DNA of 64,000 nucleotides from Prauserella endophytica (lineage in GTDB: Bacteria > Actinomycetota > Actinomycetes > Mycobacteriales > Pseudonocardiaceae), in NCBI RefSeq assembly GCF_005146945.1, contig NZ_SWMS01000003.1, positions 310,001-374,000 on the forward strand. Reading direction: 5' to 3'. A program made the position numbers and the translations under genes. Of the stretch, positions 20,096-29,224 are shown in pieces (the stretch's first letter is position 1; each line of letters opens with the position of its first letter). The notes beneath the pieces were generated by a model. The model searched no databases. It saw only the letters and a program-made list of their open reading frames with translations, and was not told the origin of the DNA.

Positions 20096-21118
20096 TTGAC
20101 CACCAGCACGACCGGCGGCCCGCCCGCCGCCGACCTCGACGAGCGCCGGGCCGGGACCTCGACGTCCCGGTTCGTCGCGGGGAAGGTCGGCGGCGCGCTC
20201 GCCAGCCTGGTGTTCGTCGTGGTGCTCGGGTTCCTGCTGTTCCGCATGATCCCCGGTGACCCCGTGGCCACCATGACGCGCGACCGCCCGACGAGCCCGG
20301 AGCAGCTCGCGCGGCTGCGCGAACGACTCGGCGTGGACGAGCCGTTGTGGCGGCAGTTCCTCGACTACGCCCTCGGCCTGCTGCGCGGCGACCTCGGCAC
20401 GTCGTACCTGTACAACCGTCCGGTCGCCACGATGATCGGCGAACGGTTGTGGCCCACCATCCTGCTGGTGGGCACGGCGACCGTGCTCGCCGTCGCGCTC
20501 GGCATGTGGCTGGGCGTCAGGGCCGCGTGGAAGCGCGACAGCACGTTCGACCGCGTGCACACCGGCGTCGCGCTCACGCTCTGGTCCGTGCCGCAGTTCT
20601 GGCTCGGCCTGCTGCTGCTCATCGCCACGCAGGGGTTGTTCCCCAGCCGTGGCATGCGCTCGCCGGACCTGCCGGAGGGTTTCCTCGCCGAGACCCTCGA
20701 CGTCGCCTGGCACCTGACCCTGCCGTGCCTGACGCTGCTCGCGGTGATCTACGCCCAGTACATGCTCGTGATGCGCTCCTCCCTGCTGGAGGAGATGGGC
20801 TCGGAATACCTGACCACCGCGCGCGCCAAGGGCCTGCGCGACGACCTCGTGCGGCGCCGCCACGCCGTGCCGAACGCGCTGCTGCCCGCCGTCACGCTCG
20901 TGTTCCTGCAGTTCGGAATGGTCGTGTCCGGCACGGTGACCGTCGAGGCCGTGTTCTCGTGGCCTGGGCTCGGACTGCTCACCTACGACGCGCTGCGGGG
21001 ACCGGATCTGCCGCTGCTGCAAGGAGTGTTCGTGGTGCTGGCCGGATCGGTGATCGTCATGAACCTGCTCGCCGAGCTGCTCTACCGCGTGCTCGACCCA
21101 CGGGTGCGTGCGGCATGA
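20096..21118 (+). CDS. Peptide ABC transporter permease (DppB type)
   Basis: First membrane subunit of the importer; 340 residues, TTG start with GGGAG upstream. A cytoplasmic N-terminus is followed by a membrane segment (GGALASLVFVVVLGFLLFRMIPGDP, the DppB hallmark). The permease domain has the EAA-like loop EEMGSEYLTTARAKGLRDD that contacts the ATPase. The gene follows the binding protein by 6 bp and overlaps the next permease by ATGA. Confidence 0.94.
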   Translation: MTTSTTGGPPAADLDERRAGTSTSRFVAGKVGGALASLVFVVVLGFLLFRMIPGDPVATMTRDRPTSPEQLARLRERLGVDEPLWRQFLDYALGLLRGDLGTSYLYNRPVATMIGERLWPTILLVGTATVLAVALGMWLGVRAAWKRDSTFDRVHTGVALTLWSVPQFWLGLLLLIATQGLFPSRGMRSPDLPEGFLAETLDVAWHLTLPCLTLLAVIYAQYMLVMRSSLLEEMGSEYLTTARAKGLRDDLVRRRHAVPNALLPAVTLVFLQFGMVVSGTVTVEAVFSWPGLGLLTYDALRGPDLPLLQGVFVVLAGSVIVMNLLAELLYRVLDPRVRAA

Positions 21119-21999
21119 CCTCACCGGCGTGGCAGCGGCGGCGCACCGCCGCGAGGGACCTCTGGCGGGAGTTCCGCACCAACCGCGGCGGGCTCGTCGG
21201 ACTGTGCGTGCTCGCGGCGATCGTCGTGCTCGCCGTCCTGGCCCCGCTCATCACCGACGAGAGCGGGCTCGACGTCATCAGCGCCACCGGAACCCCGCTC
21301 CAGCCACCGTCGGGCGAGTACTGGCTCGGCACCGATGTCGACGGCCGCTCCGTGCTGCTGCTGACGTTCTGGGGCGCGCGGGTGTCGTTACTCGTGGGCT
21401 TCGCCGCGACGGTGCTGTCGGTGTTCATCGGCACACTCGTGGGCATCGTTGCCGCGCACTTCCAGGGCTGGCCATCCGCCGTGCTGCTGCGCGTCACCGA
21501 CTTCTTCCTGGTCCTGCCCTCGCTGGTGCTGGCCATCGCGCTGTCCAGCGTGCTGACCAAGGGCGTCTGGACCATCGTGCTCGCCATCGGCGTCACGTCG
21601 TGGCCGTCGACGGCGCGGCTGGTCCGGGCGCAGACACTGACGATCGAGAGCAGGCCCTACATCGAGCGCGCGAAGGCGCTCGGCGGCGGGCACGCCCACC
21701 TCATCGGCAAGCACGTGCTGCCGGCGGTGCTGCCGCTCGTGCTCGCCAACACCACCCTCGTCGTCGGCAGCTCGATCATCGCGGAGTCGACGCTGTCGTT
21801 CCTCGGCCTCGGCGACCCCACCTCCGTGTCGTGGGGCTCGATGCTGCAGACGGCGCTGTCCTCCGGCGCGGTCACCGCCGGCGCCTGGTGGTACCTACTC
21901 CCGCCGGGGCTGGCGATCGTGGTGATCGTGCTGTCGTTCACCCTCGTCGGGCGGGCACTGGAGACGGTGCTCAACCCGCGCCTGAAGGCGGGAAGATGA
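21115..21999 (+). CDS. Peptide ABC transporter permease (DppC type)
   Basis: Second membrane subunit, 294 residues. N-terminal EFRTNRGGLVGLCVLAAIVVLAVLAPL and LGTDVDGRSVLLLTFWGARVSL are typical of DppC. The ATPase-contact loop is IESRPYIERAKALGGGHAH. The open frame extends upstream but only as antisense-like shadow of DppB; the ATG overlapping the DppB stop is the natural start. It ends in ATGA with the ATPase. Confidence 0.94.
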   Translation: MTSPAWQRRRTAARDLWREFRTNRGGLVGLCVLAAIVVLAVLAPLITDESGLDVISATGTPLQPPSGEYWLGTDVDGRSVLLLTFWGARVSLLVGFAATVLSVFIGTLVGIVAAHFQGWPSAVLLRVTDFFLVLPSLVLAIALSSVLTKGVWTIVLAIGVTSWPSTARLVRAQTLTIESRPYIERAKALGGGHAHLIGKHVLPAVLPLVLANTTLVVGSSIIAESTLSFLGLGDPTSVSWGSMLQTALSSGAVTAGAWWYLLPPGLAIVVIVLSFTLVGRALETVLNPRLKAGR

Positions 22000-23642
22000 G
22001 TCAGCTGCTCGAACTGCGCAACCTCGGCGTCACATACTCGACCGGCGGCGAGGCGGTGCAGGCCGTCCGCGGCGTGAACCTGGCCCTTGCGCCCGGCGAG
22101 ACCCTGGGCATCGCGGGGGAGTCGGGCTCCGGCAAGTCCACGGTCGCGCTCAGCGTGCTGCGGCTGCTGCCCAGGTCCGCGAACGTCACCGGCGAGATCC
22201 TGCTCGACGGCGAGGACGTCACCACCATGCGCTGGGGCAGGCTGCGGGCGGTGCGCTGGTCGTCGGCCTCGGTCGTGTTCCAGGGCGCCATGCACGCGCT
22301 GAACCCGGTGCGCCGCGTCGGCGAGCAGATCGCAGAGCCCATCCGCCTGCACACCGACCTGCCCGAACCGAAGGTGCGGGCGCGGGTGACCGAACTGCTC
22401 GAGCAGGTGGACCTGCCATCGGAGAAGGCCCGGTCCTACCCGCACGAGCTCTCCGGCGGGCAGAAGCAGCGCGTGATGATCGCGATGGCGCTCGCGTGTG
22501 AACCGAGGCTCATCCTCGCCGACGAGCCGACCACGGCGCTCGACGTCATCGTGCAGGCACAGGTGCTCGCGTTGCTGGGCGAGCTCGTCGCCGAGCGCGG
22601 CATCGGGCTCGTGCTCATCACCCACGACCTGTCGGTGCTCGCGGCGACGTGCCGGCGCATCGCCGTGATGTACCGGGGCGAGGTGGTGGAGGAGGGACCC
22701 GGCGACGAGGTGATGGCGCGGCCCCGGCACGAGCACACCAGGGCGCTCGCGGCCGCGTTCCCGACGGTCGGCGACCCGGCCTCCCGGTTCGCCCCCGCCA
22801 CCGCGAACCCCCTGCCGCCCGAACCGGACCGGGCCACACCCGACGAGGAGACGCCCGGACTGCTGGCCGCACGGGATCTCAGGGTCACGTTCCGTGATCG
22901 GCGCGGCGAGGCCGTCCACGCCGTCGCCGGAGTCGACCTCGACGTGCGCCGCGACGAGATCGTCGCGCTCGTCGGCCAGTCCGGCTCCGGCAAGACCACG
23001 CTCGCGCGGACCCTGCTCGGCCTGCAACGGCCCACCGCGGGCTCCGTGCTATACGACGGCAGGCTGGTGCCCACGTCGTCGGCGGGGCTGAAGGAGTACC
23101 GCCGCCAGGTACAGCTCGTGCTCCAGGACCCGGCGAGCGCGCTCAACCCCCGCCACACCGTCTACGAGGCCGTGGCCGAGGGCCCGCGCATCCACGGGCT
23201 CACCGGCGACGAGCGCTCGCTCGTGCTGGAGGCGCTCGCGGCGGCCGAGCTGCGACCTGCGGAGACATACCTGTCCCGGTTGCCGCACGAGCTCTCCGGC
23301 GGACAGCGGCAGCGCGTCGTCATCGCGGGCGCCCTCGCGCTGCGGCCCAGTGTGCTGGTGGCGGACGAGCCGGTGGCCTCGCTCGACGCGTCGGTGCGGG
23401 GCGAGATCCTCGGGCTGCTGCTGCGCCTGCGCAGGGAACTCGGGCTCGCCGCGCTCGTCATCACCCACGACCTCGGACTCGCGTGGAACATCGCCGACCG
23501 CGTGGCCGTGATGTACCGGGGTGAGCTCGTCGAGGTGGGCCCGGTGGAACAGGTGCTGCTCGAACCGCGGCACGAGTACACGAAGTCCTTGCTCGCCGCC
23601 CTGCCGACGGGTACGGCGCGTGCGTCCGAACGCGGTGTGTAA
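21996..23642 (+). CDS. Dual-cassette peptide ABC transporter ATP-binding protein (DppD-DppF fusion)
   Basis: 548-residue ATPase with two complete ABC cassettes, replacing separate DppD and DppF subunits. Cassette 1: Walker A GESGSGKST at 41-49, signature LSGGQKQR near 151, Walker B ILADEPTTALD. Cassette 2: GQSGSGKTT near 327, LSGGQRQR near 433, VLVADEPVASLD. Each ends with an oligopeptide-transporter C-terminal element (RHEHTRALAAAFP; RHEYTKSLLAALP). Both sites look catalytically intact. Four-gene operon with the binding protein and both permeases. Confidence 0.95.
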   Translation: MSQLLELRNLGVTYSTGGEAVQAVRGVNLALAPGETLGIAGESGSGKSTVALSVLRLLPRSANVTGEILLDGEDVTTMRWGRLRAVRWSSASVVFQGAMHALNPVRRVGEQIAEPIRLHTDLPEPKVRARVTELLEQVDLPSEKARSYPHELSGGQKQRVMIAMALACEPRLILADEPTTALDVIVQAQVLALLGELVAERGIGLVLITHDLSVLAATCRRIAVMYRGEVVEEGPGDEVMARPRHEHTRALAAAFPTVGDPASRFAPATANPLPPEPDRATPDEETPGLLAARDLRVTFRDRRGEAVHAVAGVDLDVRRDEIVALVGQSGSGKTTLARTLLGLQRPTAGSVLYDGRLVPTSSAGLKEYRRQVQLVLQDPASALNPRHTVYEAVAEGPRIHGLTGDERSLVLEALAAAELRPAETYLSRLPHELSGGQRQRVVIAGALALRPSVLVADEPVASLDASVRGEILGLLLRLRRELGLAALVITHDLGLAWNIADRVAVMYRGELVEVGPVEQVLLEPRHEYTKSLLAALPTGTARASERGV

Positions 23643-23656
23643 CCTCGAAGCTCGAC

Positions 23657-25264
23657 ATGGCCACCACCACAGACCCCGTGCCCAACCCAGGCACCGACGC
23701 GGACCGGCCTGCTGCCGAAGCGGCGCTGGCCGATGTTCGTGAGCCGTCGCGGTTCCCGTACCGCACGATCGCGATGGGCGTCGTGGGAAGCATCCTGGTG
23801 CTGCTCGCCTCGTTCGGCGCCGCCGGCGTGCTCGTCCGCGATCCCGTGCTCGGCACGGGCCCGCTGTCGTGGATCCGGTACGGCCACGGCAAGGCGCTCG
23901 CCACGGTGCTGCTCTACGCGGGTTTCGGGCTGGTCGTGTGGGCGTGGGTCAGGCTAGGCCGCCACGCGCTCGCCGGGCGCATCGGGGCCAGGCCCGTCGT
24001 CGTGGCCGCGCTGTGCTGGATGGTGCCGCTGCTCGTCGCGCCGCCGTTGTTCACGCGCGACGTCTTCTCCTACCTGGGACAGGGCGCGCAGCTGCTGCAC
24101 GGGCTCGACCCCTACGCCTACGGCCCCGCCGCGCTGGACACGCTGCCGGACGTGGTGCAGAACGTGCACCCGCTGTGGCAGACCACACCCGCGCCGTACG
24201 GGCCGCTGTTCCTGTTGGTCGCCAAGGGCATCGTGTCCTTCACCGGCAACAACATGATCCTCGGCGTCATCGTGACGCGGCTCGTGCTGCTGGTCGGGCT
24301 CGGCGCGATGCTGTGGGCACTGCCGAGGCTCGTGAAGCACCTCGGCGGCAAGCTGCCGGTGACGATGTGGCTCGCGGTTGCCAGCCCGATGATGGTGATC
24401 CACCTCGTCGGCGGTCCGCACAACGACCTGCTGATGCTGGGGTTGCTCACCCTCGGCGTGCTCGCCGCGCTGGAACGCAGGCACCTGCTCGCCGTCGTGC
24501 TCGTGACCATCGGCATGCTCATCAAGCCGACCGCCGCGATCGCCCTGCCGTTCCTGGTGTGGGTGTGGGCCAACCACCTGCCGGCGGAGGAGAGCCTGTT
24601 CCGGCGCTTCGTCAAGGCGGTCGTGCCGTCGCTGGCCGCGTTCGGCGCCGTGTTCGTGGTCGGCACCTGGTTGTCGCTGGGGTCGTTCAACCTCGGCTGG
24701 GTGACCGGACTGCAGGCGCCGCAGATCATCGCGAACTGGCTCAACTTCCCCACCGGCATCGGCGAGATCTTCTACACGCTCGTCAACGTCGTGGTGGACG
24801 TGCAGGCGTCGCCGTTCGTCACCGTGGCGCGCGGCATCGCCTGGGTCGTGCTCGCCGCGTTCCTGGTACGGCAGTGGTGGCTCTCGCGGCACGGCGGCAC
24901 CGAGGCGATCTTCCGGATGGCGTTGTCGCTGCTCGCCGTCGCGATCCTCGCGCCTCCGACGCTGCCGTGGTACCTCACCTGGGGCTTCGTGATCGCCTCG
25001 GCGTTCCCGTGGAAGCGCCTGCACCTGGCCGGGATGGTCGGCGTGTCGATGTTCCTCGTGCTCGTGTACTACCCGACCGGCGAGCAGAGCCTTTACGACT
25101 GGTGGTTCATCGCGATCGTGATCGCGGCCAGCCTGTACGGCGCCGCGTCGCTGCTGCGCCCCGACCCGCTCGGCCTGATCGCCGCGTGGCGCAGGGAGCC
25201 GAAGCGGCCCGCCGAGCCGGAGCCGTCGGTCATGGACGAGCCGACCAGCCCCGCCACGCGCTGA
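23657..25264 (+). CDS. Polyprenol-phosphomannose-dependent alpha-1,6-mannosyltransferase, MptB-like
   Basis: GT-C fold membrane glycosyltransferase of 535 residues with about 12-13 membrane segments. It matches the MptA/MptB family that elongates the alpha-1,6-mannan core of lipomannan or similar lipoglycans using polyprenyl-phosphate mannose. Conserved: WIRYGHGKALATVLLYAGF, the loop PPLFTRDVFSYLGQGAQL with its Arg-Asp, and HPLWQTTPAPYGPLFLLVAK. It begins 15 bp after the ABC operon and may share its transcript. The 3' end overlaps the convergent PPOX gene by 35 bp. MptA versus MptB cannot be decided here. Confidence 0.88.
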   Translation: MATTTDPVPNPGTDADRPAAEAALADVREPSRFPYRTIAMGVVGSILVLLASFGAAGVLVRDPVLGTGPLSWIRYGHGKALATVLLYAGFGLVVWAWVRLGRHALAGRIGARPVVVAALCWMVPLLVAPPLFTRDVFSYLGQGAQLLHGLDPYAYGPAALDTLPDVVQNVHPLWQTTPAPYGPLFLLVAKGIVSFTGNNMILGVIVTRLVLLVGLGAMLWALPRLVKHLGGKLPVTMWLAVASPMMVIHLVGGPHNDLLMLGLLTLGVLAALERRHLLAVVLVTIGMLIKPTAAIALPFLVWVWANHLPAEESLFRRFVKAVVPSLAAFGAVFVVGTWLSLGSFNLGWVTGLQAPQIIANWLNFPTGIGEIFYTLVNVVVDVQASPFVTVARGIAWVVLAAFLVRQWWLSRHGGTEAIFRMALSLLAVAILAPPTLPWYLTWGFVIASAFPWKRLHLAGMVGVSMFLVLVYYPTGEQSLYDWWFIAIVIAASLYGAASLLRPDPLGLIAAWRREPKRPAEPEPSVMDEPTSPATR

Positions 25265-25640
25265 TCCCGGCCCGCACGAGCGGCCCCTCCGGAGGAGTCT
25301 CGACGTACTGCGGGTACTTGTCGCGCAACGCGGCCAGCATCCGCGCGTCCTCGGGCACCACGGTCGCGGCGCCGTCGGCGCGGACCCACCACAACCGGTT
25401 CCAGTCGTCGTCGTAGTGATCGACGAGGAACGAGACGTTGGGGTTGGCGGCGATGTTGCGCAGGCGGCGCAGGTTCGTGGTGCTCTTCGGCTTGGCGTCG
25501 ATGACGAACGCGACGGTGTCGCCCACGACCGCGAAGGTCACGGGCACCAGGTGCGGCGCGCCCTCCGGTCCGACCGTGGCGAGCCTGGCCACCCGCGCGG
25601 CGGCGAACCGGCGCCGCGCCTCCCGCTCGTCCAACCGCAC
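25230..25640 (-). CDS. PPOX class F420-dependent oxidoreductase, Rv0121 type
   Basis: Small split-barrel protein of 136 residues. The Rv0121-like pattern is seen: RLDEREARRRFAAARVARLATV, PHLVPVTFAVVGDTVAFVID, and KSTTNLRRLRNIAANPNVSFLVDHYDDDW. These enzymes bind F420 or FMN and reduce small molecules; the true substrate is unknown. A GTG at 25664 is in frame, but GTG at 25640 begins the family motif and is exactly 6 nt after TACCCT, so I use it. Confidence 0.87.
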   Translation of the reverse strand: MRLDEREARRRFAAARVARLATVGPEGAPHLVPVTFAVVGDTVAFVIDAKPKSTTNLRRLRNIAANPNVSFLVDHYDDDWNRLWWVRADGAATVVPEDARMLAALRDKYPQYVETPPEGPLVRAGISAWRGWSARP

Positions 25641-25646
25641 CCACTC

Positions 25647-25652
25647 AGGGTA
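25647..25652 (-). promoter_or_regulatory. Candidate -10 (TACCCT) for PPOX gene
   Basis: TACCCT ends 6 nt before the GTG at 25640. This leaderless arrangement rules against the upstream GTG at 25664. Confidence 0.4.
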
Positions 25653-25671
25653 GGCGGAGCCCACCTCCCCG

Positions 25672-25732
25672 GACTGCAGTGAAGGCCACCTTCACTGCGT
25701 TCAACGCAGTGAAGGTGGCCTTCACTGCAGTC
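25672..25732. terminator. Family hairpin 2, perfect 27-bp arms
   Basis: A 61-bp inverted repeat with 27-bp perfect arms (GACTGCAGTGAAGG... / ...CCTTCACTGCAGTC) around loop GTTCAAC (25699-25705). Each arm is itself a quasi-palindrome (GCAGTGAAGG and CCTTCACTGC at its ends), so two shorter tandem hairpins are also possible. It begins 2 nt after the S66 stop, the position of a terminator. Confidence 0.8.
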
Positions 25733-25734
25733 GG

Positions 25735-26625
25735 CTAGCCCTCCAGCACCAGGCTGGCGGCGTCCGCGTCGAGCTGCGCGGGCACTCCCAGTGGGACGGT
25801 CAGCGCACCCGGGTGATGGCCGAAACCGAGGTCCCACACCATCGGCACCTCCAGCGGGCCGAGCCGGTCCAGCACCAGCGCACGCACGGAGTCCGGCGAG
25901 GCGCAGCCGCTCCACGAGCCGAGCGCGATGCCGTGGACGCCGTCGAACCAGCCCGCGCGTAGCAGGTGGGTGAGCATGCGGTCGATCCGGTAGAGCTCCT
26001 CGCCGACGTCCTCCAGCAGCGCGATGCCACCCCTCGCCGGCCGGCACTCCGGCGTGCCGAGGCCGGCGGCCAGCAGACTGAGGTTGCCGCCGACCAGCGT
26101 GCCGCGTGCGCGACCCGGTACGAGGGTCTCCGCATCCGGCCCCCGGAGCACGCGCCCGGCTGCGGGCGTGAACAGCGCCGCCCGCAGCCCCTCCGCGCCC
26201 ACGGCGTCGAAATGCGTGGTCGCGGGCATCGGGCTGAACAGCGTCGGCAGCCCGAGGTGGACGCCGATCGCGTCGTGCAGTGCGGTGGTGTCGCTGGAGC
26301 CGGCGAACAGTGTCGGTCCCGCCGCGCGCAGTGCCGCCCAGTCGACGAGGCCGAGCATGCGCTGGCAGCCGTAGCCGCCCCGCGCGGCGAACACCGCCGC
26401 GACCTCCGGATCGAGCCACGCCTCCTGGAACTCGGCCGCCCGCTGGACATCGGTTCCCGCGAGGTAGGACAGCTCCGGGTGCCGCGCCCGCACGCCGGGA
26501 AGGCATCGAACCCGCAGGTCCCACGTCTGCAGTACGGCGACTCCGGCGTCCAGCCGGTCGGCGGGCACCGGACCGGCGGGTGCGACGAGTGCGACCGTGT
26601 CACCCGGACGCAGCGCCGTCCTCAC
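25735..26625 (-). CDS. S66 family LD-carboxypeptidase
   Basis: Serine peptidase of 296 residues that removes the terminal D-Ala from murein tetrapeptides (LdcA family), usually in peptidoglycan recycling. Visible: N-terminal LRPGDTVALVAPAGPV; AARGGYGCQRMLGLVDW; nucleophile region FAGSSDTTALH (Ser111); the Glu region LLEDVGEELYRIDR; and the His region GFGHHPGALTVPLG. The GTG at 26625 overlaps the S9 peptidase stop as GTGA, so the two are coupled. No signal peptide: cytoplasmic. Confidence 0.92.
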   Translation of the reverse strand: MRTALRPGDTVALVAPAGPVPADRLDAGVAVLQTWDLRVRCLPGVRARHPELSYLAGTDVQRAAEFQEAWLDPEVAAVFAARGGYGCQRMLGLVDWAALRAAGPTLFAGSSDTTALHDAIGVHLGLPTLFSPMPATTHFDAVGAEGLRAALFTPAAGRVLRGPDAETLVPGRARGTLVGGNLSLLAAGLGTPECRPARGGIALLEDVGEELYRIDRMLTHLLRAGWFDGVHGIALGSWSGCASPDSVRALVLDRLGPLEVPMVWDLGFGHHPGALTVPLGVPAQLDADAASLVLEG

Positions 26626-28550
26626 CGCCGCAGGTCCACCGGCGGCACGCCGGGCGTGGCGAAACCGAACACCTGACCGTAGAACGCCAGCTCCGACTCG
26701 AGCGCGGTGACGATCGTGTCCGCCTTGCGGAACCCGTGCTGCTCGCCCTCGAACGTCAGGTGCGCGTGCGGGATGCCGGTGCCGCGCAGCGACTCCACGA
26801 ACCGCTCGGCCTGCTCGGGCGGGCAGATCTCGTCCTCCAGCCCCTGCAGCAACAGCACCGGGCCCGCGAGGGCGCCGATGTTGTTGATGGGGGAGCGTTT
26901 CAGGTAGCGCTCGGCGGTCTCCGGCAGCGGGCCGATCAGCCCGTCGAGGTAGCGGGACTCGAAGTCGTGGGTCTCGCCGCCGTCGCCGGTCCACGGCTCC
27001 AGGTCGAGGATCGGGAACTTGATCGTTGCCGCGCTGTACGTGCGCACCGTCGTCATCGACGCCGCGGAGGTGAACCCGCCCGCGCTGCCGCCCCGGATCG
27101 CGATCCGCTCGCCGTCGGCCGTGCCCTCGGCGACGAGTGCCCCGGCCACGGCGGCGCAGTCGGCGACGTCAACGAGGCCCCAGCGTTCCCGCAGCCGCTC
27201 GCGGAACTGCCTGCCGTAGCCGGTGGAGCCGCCGTAGTCGACCGCGACCACTCCGATGCCGCGGCTCGTGAAGTAGGCGAAGTCCAGCGACAACACCGGG
27301 TAGTTCCGCCCGGTCGGGCCGCCGTGCGCGTGCACGACGTAAGGCGGCAGCTCACCGTGGGGCGCCGTGAACTCCGGGTTCGCCGGCGGGTAGACGTAGG
27401 CGGGCACCGGCTCGCCGTCCGCGGTGTGGAACGTCCGCGCCCGCGGAACCGGCAGGTAGCCGGCGGGCGGCAGCGGTGGCTGCGGCGTGAGGTCGGTGAC
27501 GGTCCCCGTGCCGAGGTCGACGTGGACCACGGCGATGTCCCGCCGGGGCCCGGCGGCGATCCCGACGACGCCGCCGTCGAACACCGCGGGCGAGGTGGCC
27601 CACTCGGTCAGCTCGGGCGCCACCGGGGTCAGCGACCGCGTGGCCTCGTCGAGCACCGCGAGCCTGCCGGAGTGGAGCACGGCGTGCCTGCCGCCGCCGA
27701 GCGGAACCGTCCAGCGGGCACCGAGCTTCCACAGCGCCCCGCCGAGCTCGGCCTCGGCGGGCGCGAGGTTGGTGAGCTCGCCGTCGAGTGTGACGCGATG
27801 CAGGTTCCACCAGCCGTCCGGATCGAGCAGCGCCAGCAGCGTGCCCGATTCCTCCCACTCCAGCTGGCACACCGAGACGTCCGGACCGCCCGCCAGCACG
27901 TGGTGGGCGCCGAACGTCCCGTCCTCGTGGACCTCGGCCACGCACAGCTCGGTGCCGTCCCACGGCATCGCCGGGTGGTTCCAGCCAAGCCACGCGGCGT
28001 GCCGGCCGTCGGGCGAGAGCTGGGGTGCGGTGAGGAAATGGTGGCTCGCCGAGAGCGAACGCGGCTCACCCCCGGTCAGTGGGATGGCGACGAGGTCGCG
28101 GGCGATGTCGGTGCGCCGGGGGCCGGTGGTGCGCTCCCGAACCGCCCACACCTCGCCCTTGCGGCCGGGCCGCAGGTCACCGTAGCGGATGCCGTGGTGC
28201 TCGTGGGGCTCCGGTGTGATCGGTGTGACCTCGCCGGAGATCAGGTCGCGGACGTGGACGCGCTGGTCGGTCCAGTTGGTGAAGACGAGGGTGGTGCCGT
28301 CGGAGAGCCACGGCCTGCCGCCGTACTCGTGGACCCGGTTGCGGGCGTTCCACGGTGCGGGGAGCAGCTCCTCCACGTCTCCGTCCACCGACCTGACCAG
28401 CGACACCCGGCCGCCCTCGGCGGGGCGCGCCTCGGCCCACCACACGGCGCCGTCGACGACGTCGAGCCACTGCGGGACGACCCCGGCGGAGGCGACGTCG
28501 GCGGCCTGGATGGGCGATGACCAGCTACCGTACGGCGCGATCTTCGGCAT
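26622..28550 (-). CDS. S9 family prolyl oligopeptidase-like serine peptidase
   Basis: Cytoplasmic peptidase of 642 residues: an N-terminal beta-propeller (about 1-380) followed by an alpha/beta-hydrolase domain. The nucleophile is in GGSAGGFTS (Ser near 488). Upstream HGGPTGRNYPVLSLDFAYFTSRGIGVVAVDYGGSTGYG is the oxyanion-hole region. The catalytic His is in GEQHGFRK (near 603). Acylaminoacyl- or dipeptidyl-peptidase activity is likely; substrate unknown. A TAAGGT hexamer 6 nt before the ATG supports this start. Confidence 0.93.
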   Translation of the reverse strand: MPKIAPYGSWSSPIQAADVASAGVVPQWLDVVDGAVWWAEARPAEGGRVSLVRSVDGDVEELLPAPWNARNRVHEYGGRPWLSDGTTLVFTNWTDQRVHVRDLISGEVTPITPEPHEHHGIRYGDLRPGRKGEVWAVRERTTGPRRTDIARDLVAIPLTGGEPRSLSASHHFLTAPQLSPDGRHAAWLGWNHPAMPWDGTELCVAEVHEDGTFGAHHVLAGGPDVSVCQLEWEESGTLLALLDPDGWWNLHRVTLDGELTNLAPAEAELGGALWKLGARWTVPLGGGRHAVLHSGRLAVLDEATRSLTPVAPELTEWATSPAVFDGGVVGIAAGPRRDIAVVHVDLGTGTVTDLTPQPPLPPAGYLPVPRARTFHTADGEPVPAYVYPPANPEFTAPHGELPPYVVHAHGGPTGRNYPVLSLDFAYFTSRGIGVVAVDYGGSTGYGRQFRERLRERWGLVDVADCAAVAGALVAEGTADGERIAIRGGSAGGFTSAASMTTVRTYSAATIKFPILDLEPWTGDGGETHDFESRYLDGLIGPLPETAERYLKRSPINNIGALAGPVLLLQGLEDEICPPEQAERFVESLRGTGIPHAHLTFEGEQHGFRKADTIVTALESELAFYGQVFGFATPGVPPVDLRR

Positions 28551-28556
28551 TCGCCC

Positions 28557-28562
28557 ACCTTA
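28557..28562 (-). promoter_or_regulatory. Candidate -10 (TAAGGT) for S9-S66 operon
   Basis: TAAGGT ends exactly 6 nt before the ATG at 28550, as expected for a leaderless transcript. Confidence 0.45.
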
Positions 28563-28635
28563 GGTGACTCGCGGGACGCGAGTGCTCGCCCCGGACGAGC
28601 TTGATCTTGGAAGTTGGCTTAGGGTCGTAAGTGCC

Positions 28636-29217
28636 ATGGCTCGCGTCATACACGTCTTCCGTCAACCCGACCGCTTCGTCGCGGGAACCGTCGGGGAACC
28701 CGGCGACCGCACGTTCTTCCTGCAGGCGTCGGAGACCACCCGCACGATCAGCGTGACGATCGAGAAGCAACAGGTCGCCGTGCTGGCCGAACGGCTCGGC
28801 TCGCTGCTCGAGGAGATCGCCAGCCGCTTCGGCGCCGACGTGCCGGAGGAGGTCCCCGACGAGCTGGTCGACACCGAACCGCTCGACGTTCCCGTCGAGG
28901 AGGAGTTCCGGGTCGGCACGATGGGCCTCGGCTGGGACGCCGAGAGCAAGGCGGTGGTCATAGAGCTGCTCGCCATCACCGAGGGCGAGGTGGACGAGAC
29001 GGTGGTGCTCGACGACACCGAGGAAGGCCCCGACGCGGTGCGGGTCTTCCTGAGCCCCGCCGCCGCGCGCGCGTTCGCCGCGCGGGCCGACCGCGTCGTC
29101 AACGCGGGCCGCAAGCCGTGCCCGCTGTGTGGTGAACCCCTCGACCCCGCGGGACACATCTGCCCGCGCCAGAACGGCTATCGTCGGGATTCGGAACTCA
29201 CCGACGACGAAAGCTGA
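28636..29217 (+). CDS. DUF3090 family protein (TIGR03847)
   Basis: Conserved actinobacterial protein of 193 residues, function unknown. Start MARVIHVFRQPDRFVAGTVG and SVTIEKQQVAVLAERLGSLLEE are diagnostic. The C-terminus CPLCGEPLDPAGHICPR (about 163-179) is a zinc-ribbon-like CxxC...HxC motif. The frame is open upstream to 28564, but family N-termini match the ATG at 28636. It is followed 7 bp later by the SCO1664-type gene, its usual partner (Rv2134c-Rv2133c in M. tuberculosis, from memory). Confidence 0.9.
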   Translation: MARVIHVFRQPDRFVAGTVGEPGDRTFFLQASETTRTISVTIEKQQVAVLAERLGSLLEEIASRFGADVPEEVPDELVDTEPLDVPVEEEFRVGTMGLGWDAESKAVVIELLAITEGEVDETVVLDDTEEGPDAVRVFLSPAAARAFAARADRVVNAGRKPCPLCGEPLDPAGHICPRQNGYRRDSELTDDES

Positions 29218-29224
29218 CAGCGAG

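Noticed and set aside
18236-21124. 962-residue minus-strand open frame opposite the peptide importer
   Set aside because: No recognisable domain, and it covers two separate well-supported plus-strand genes and their junction.
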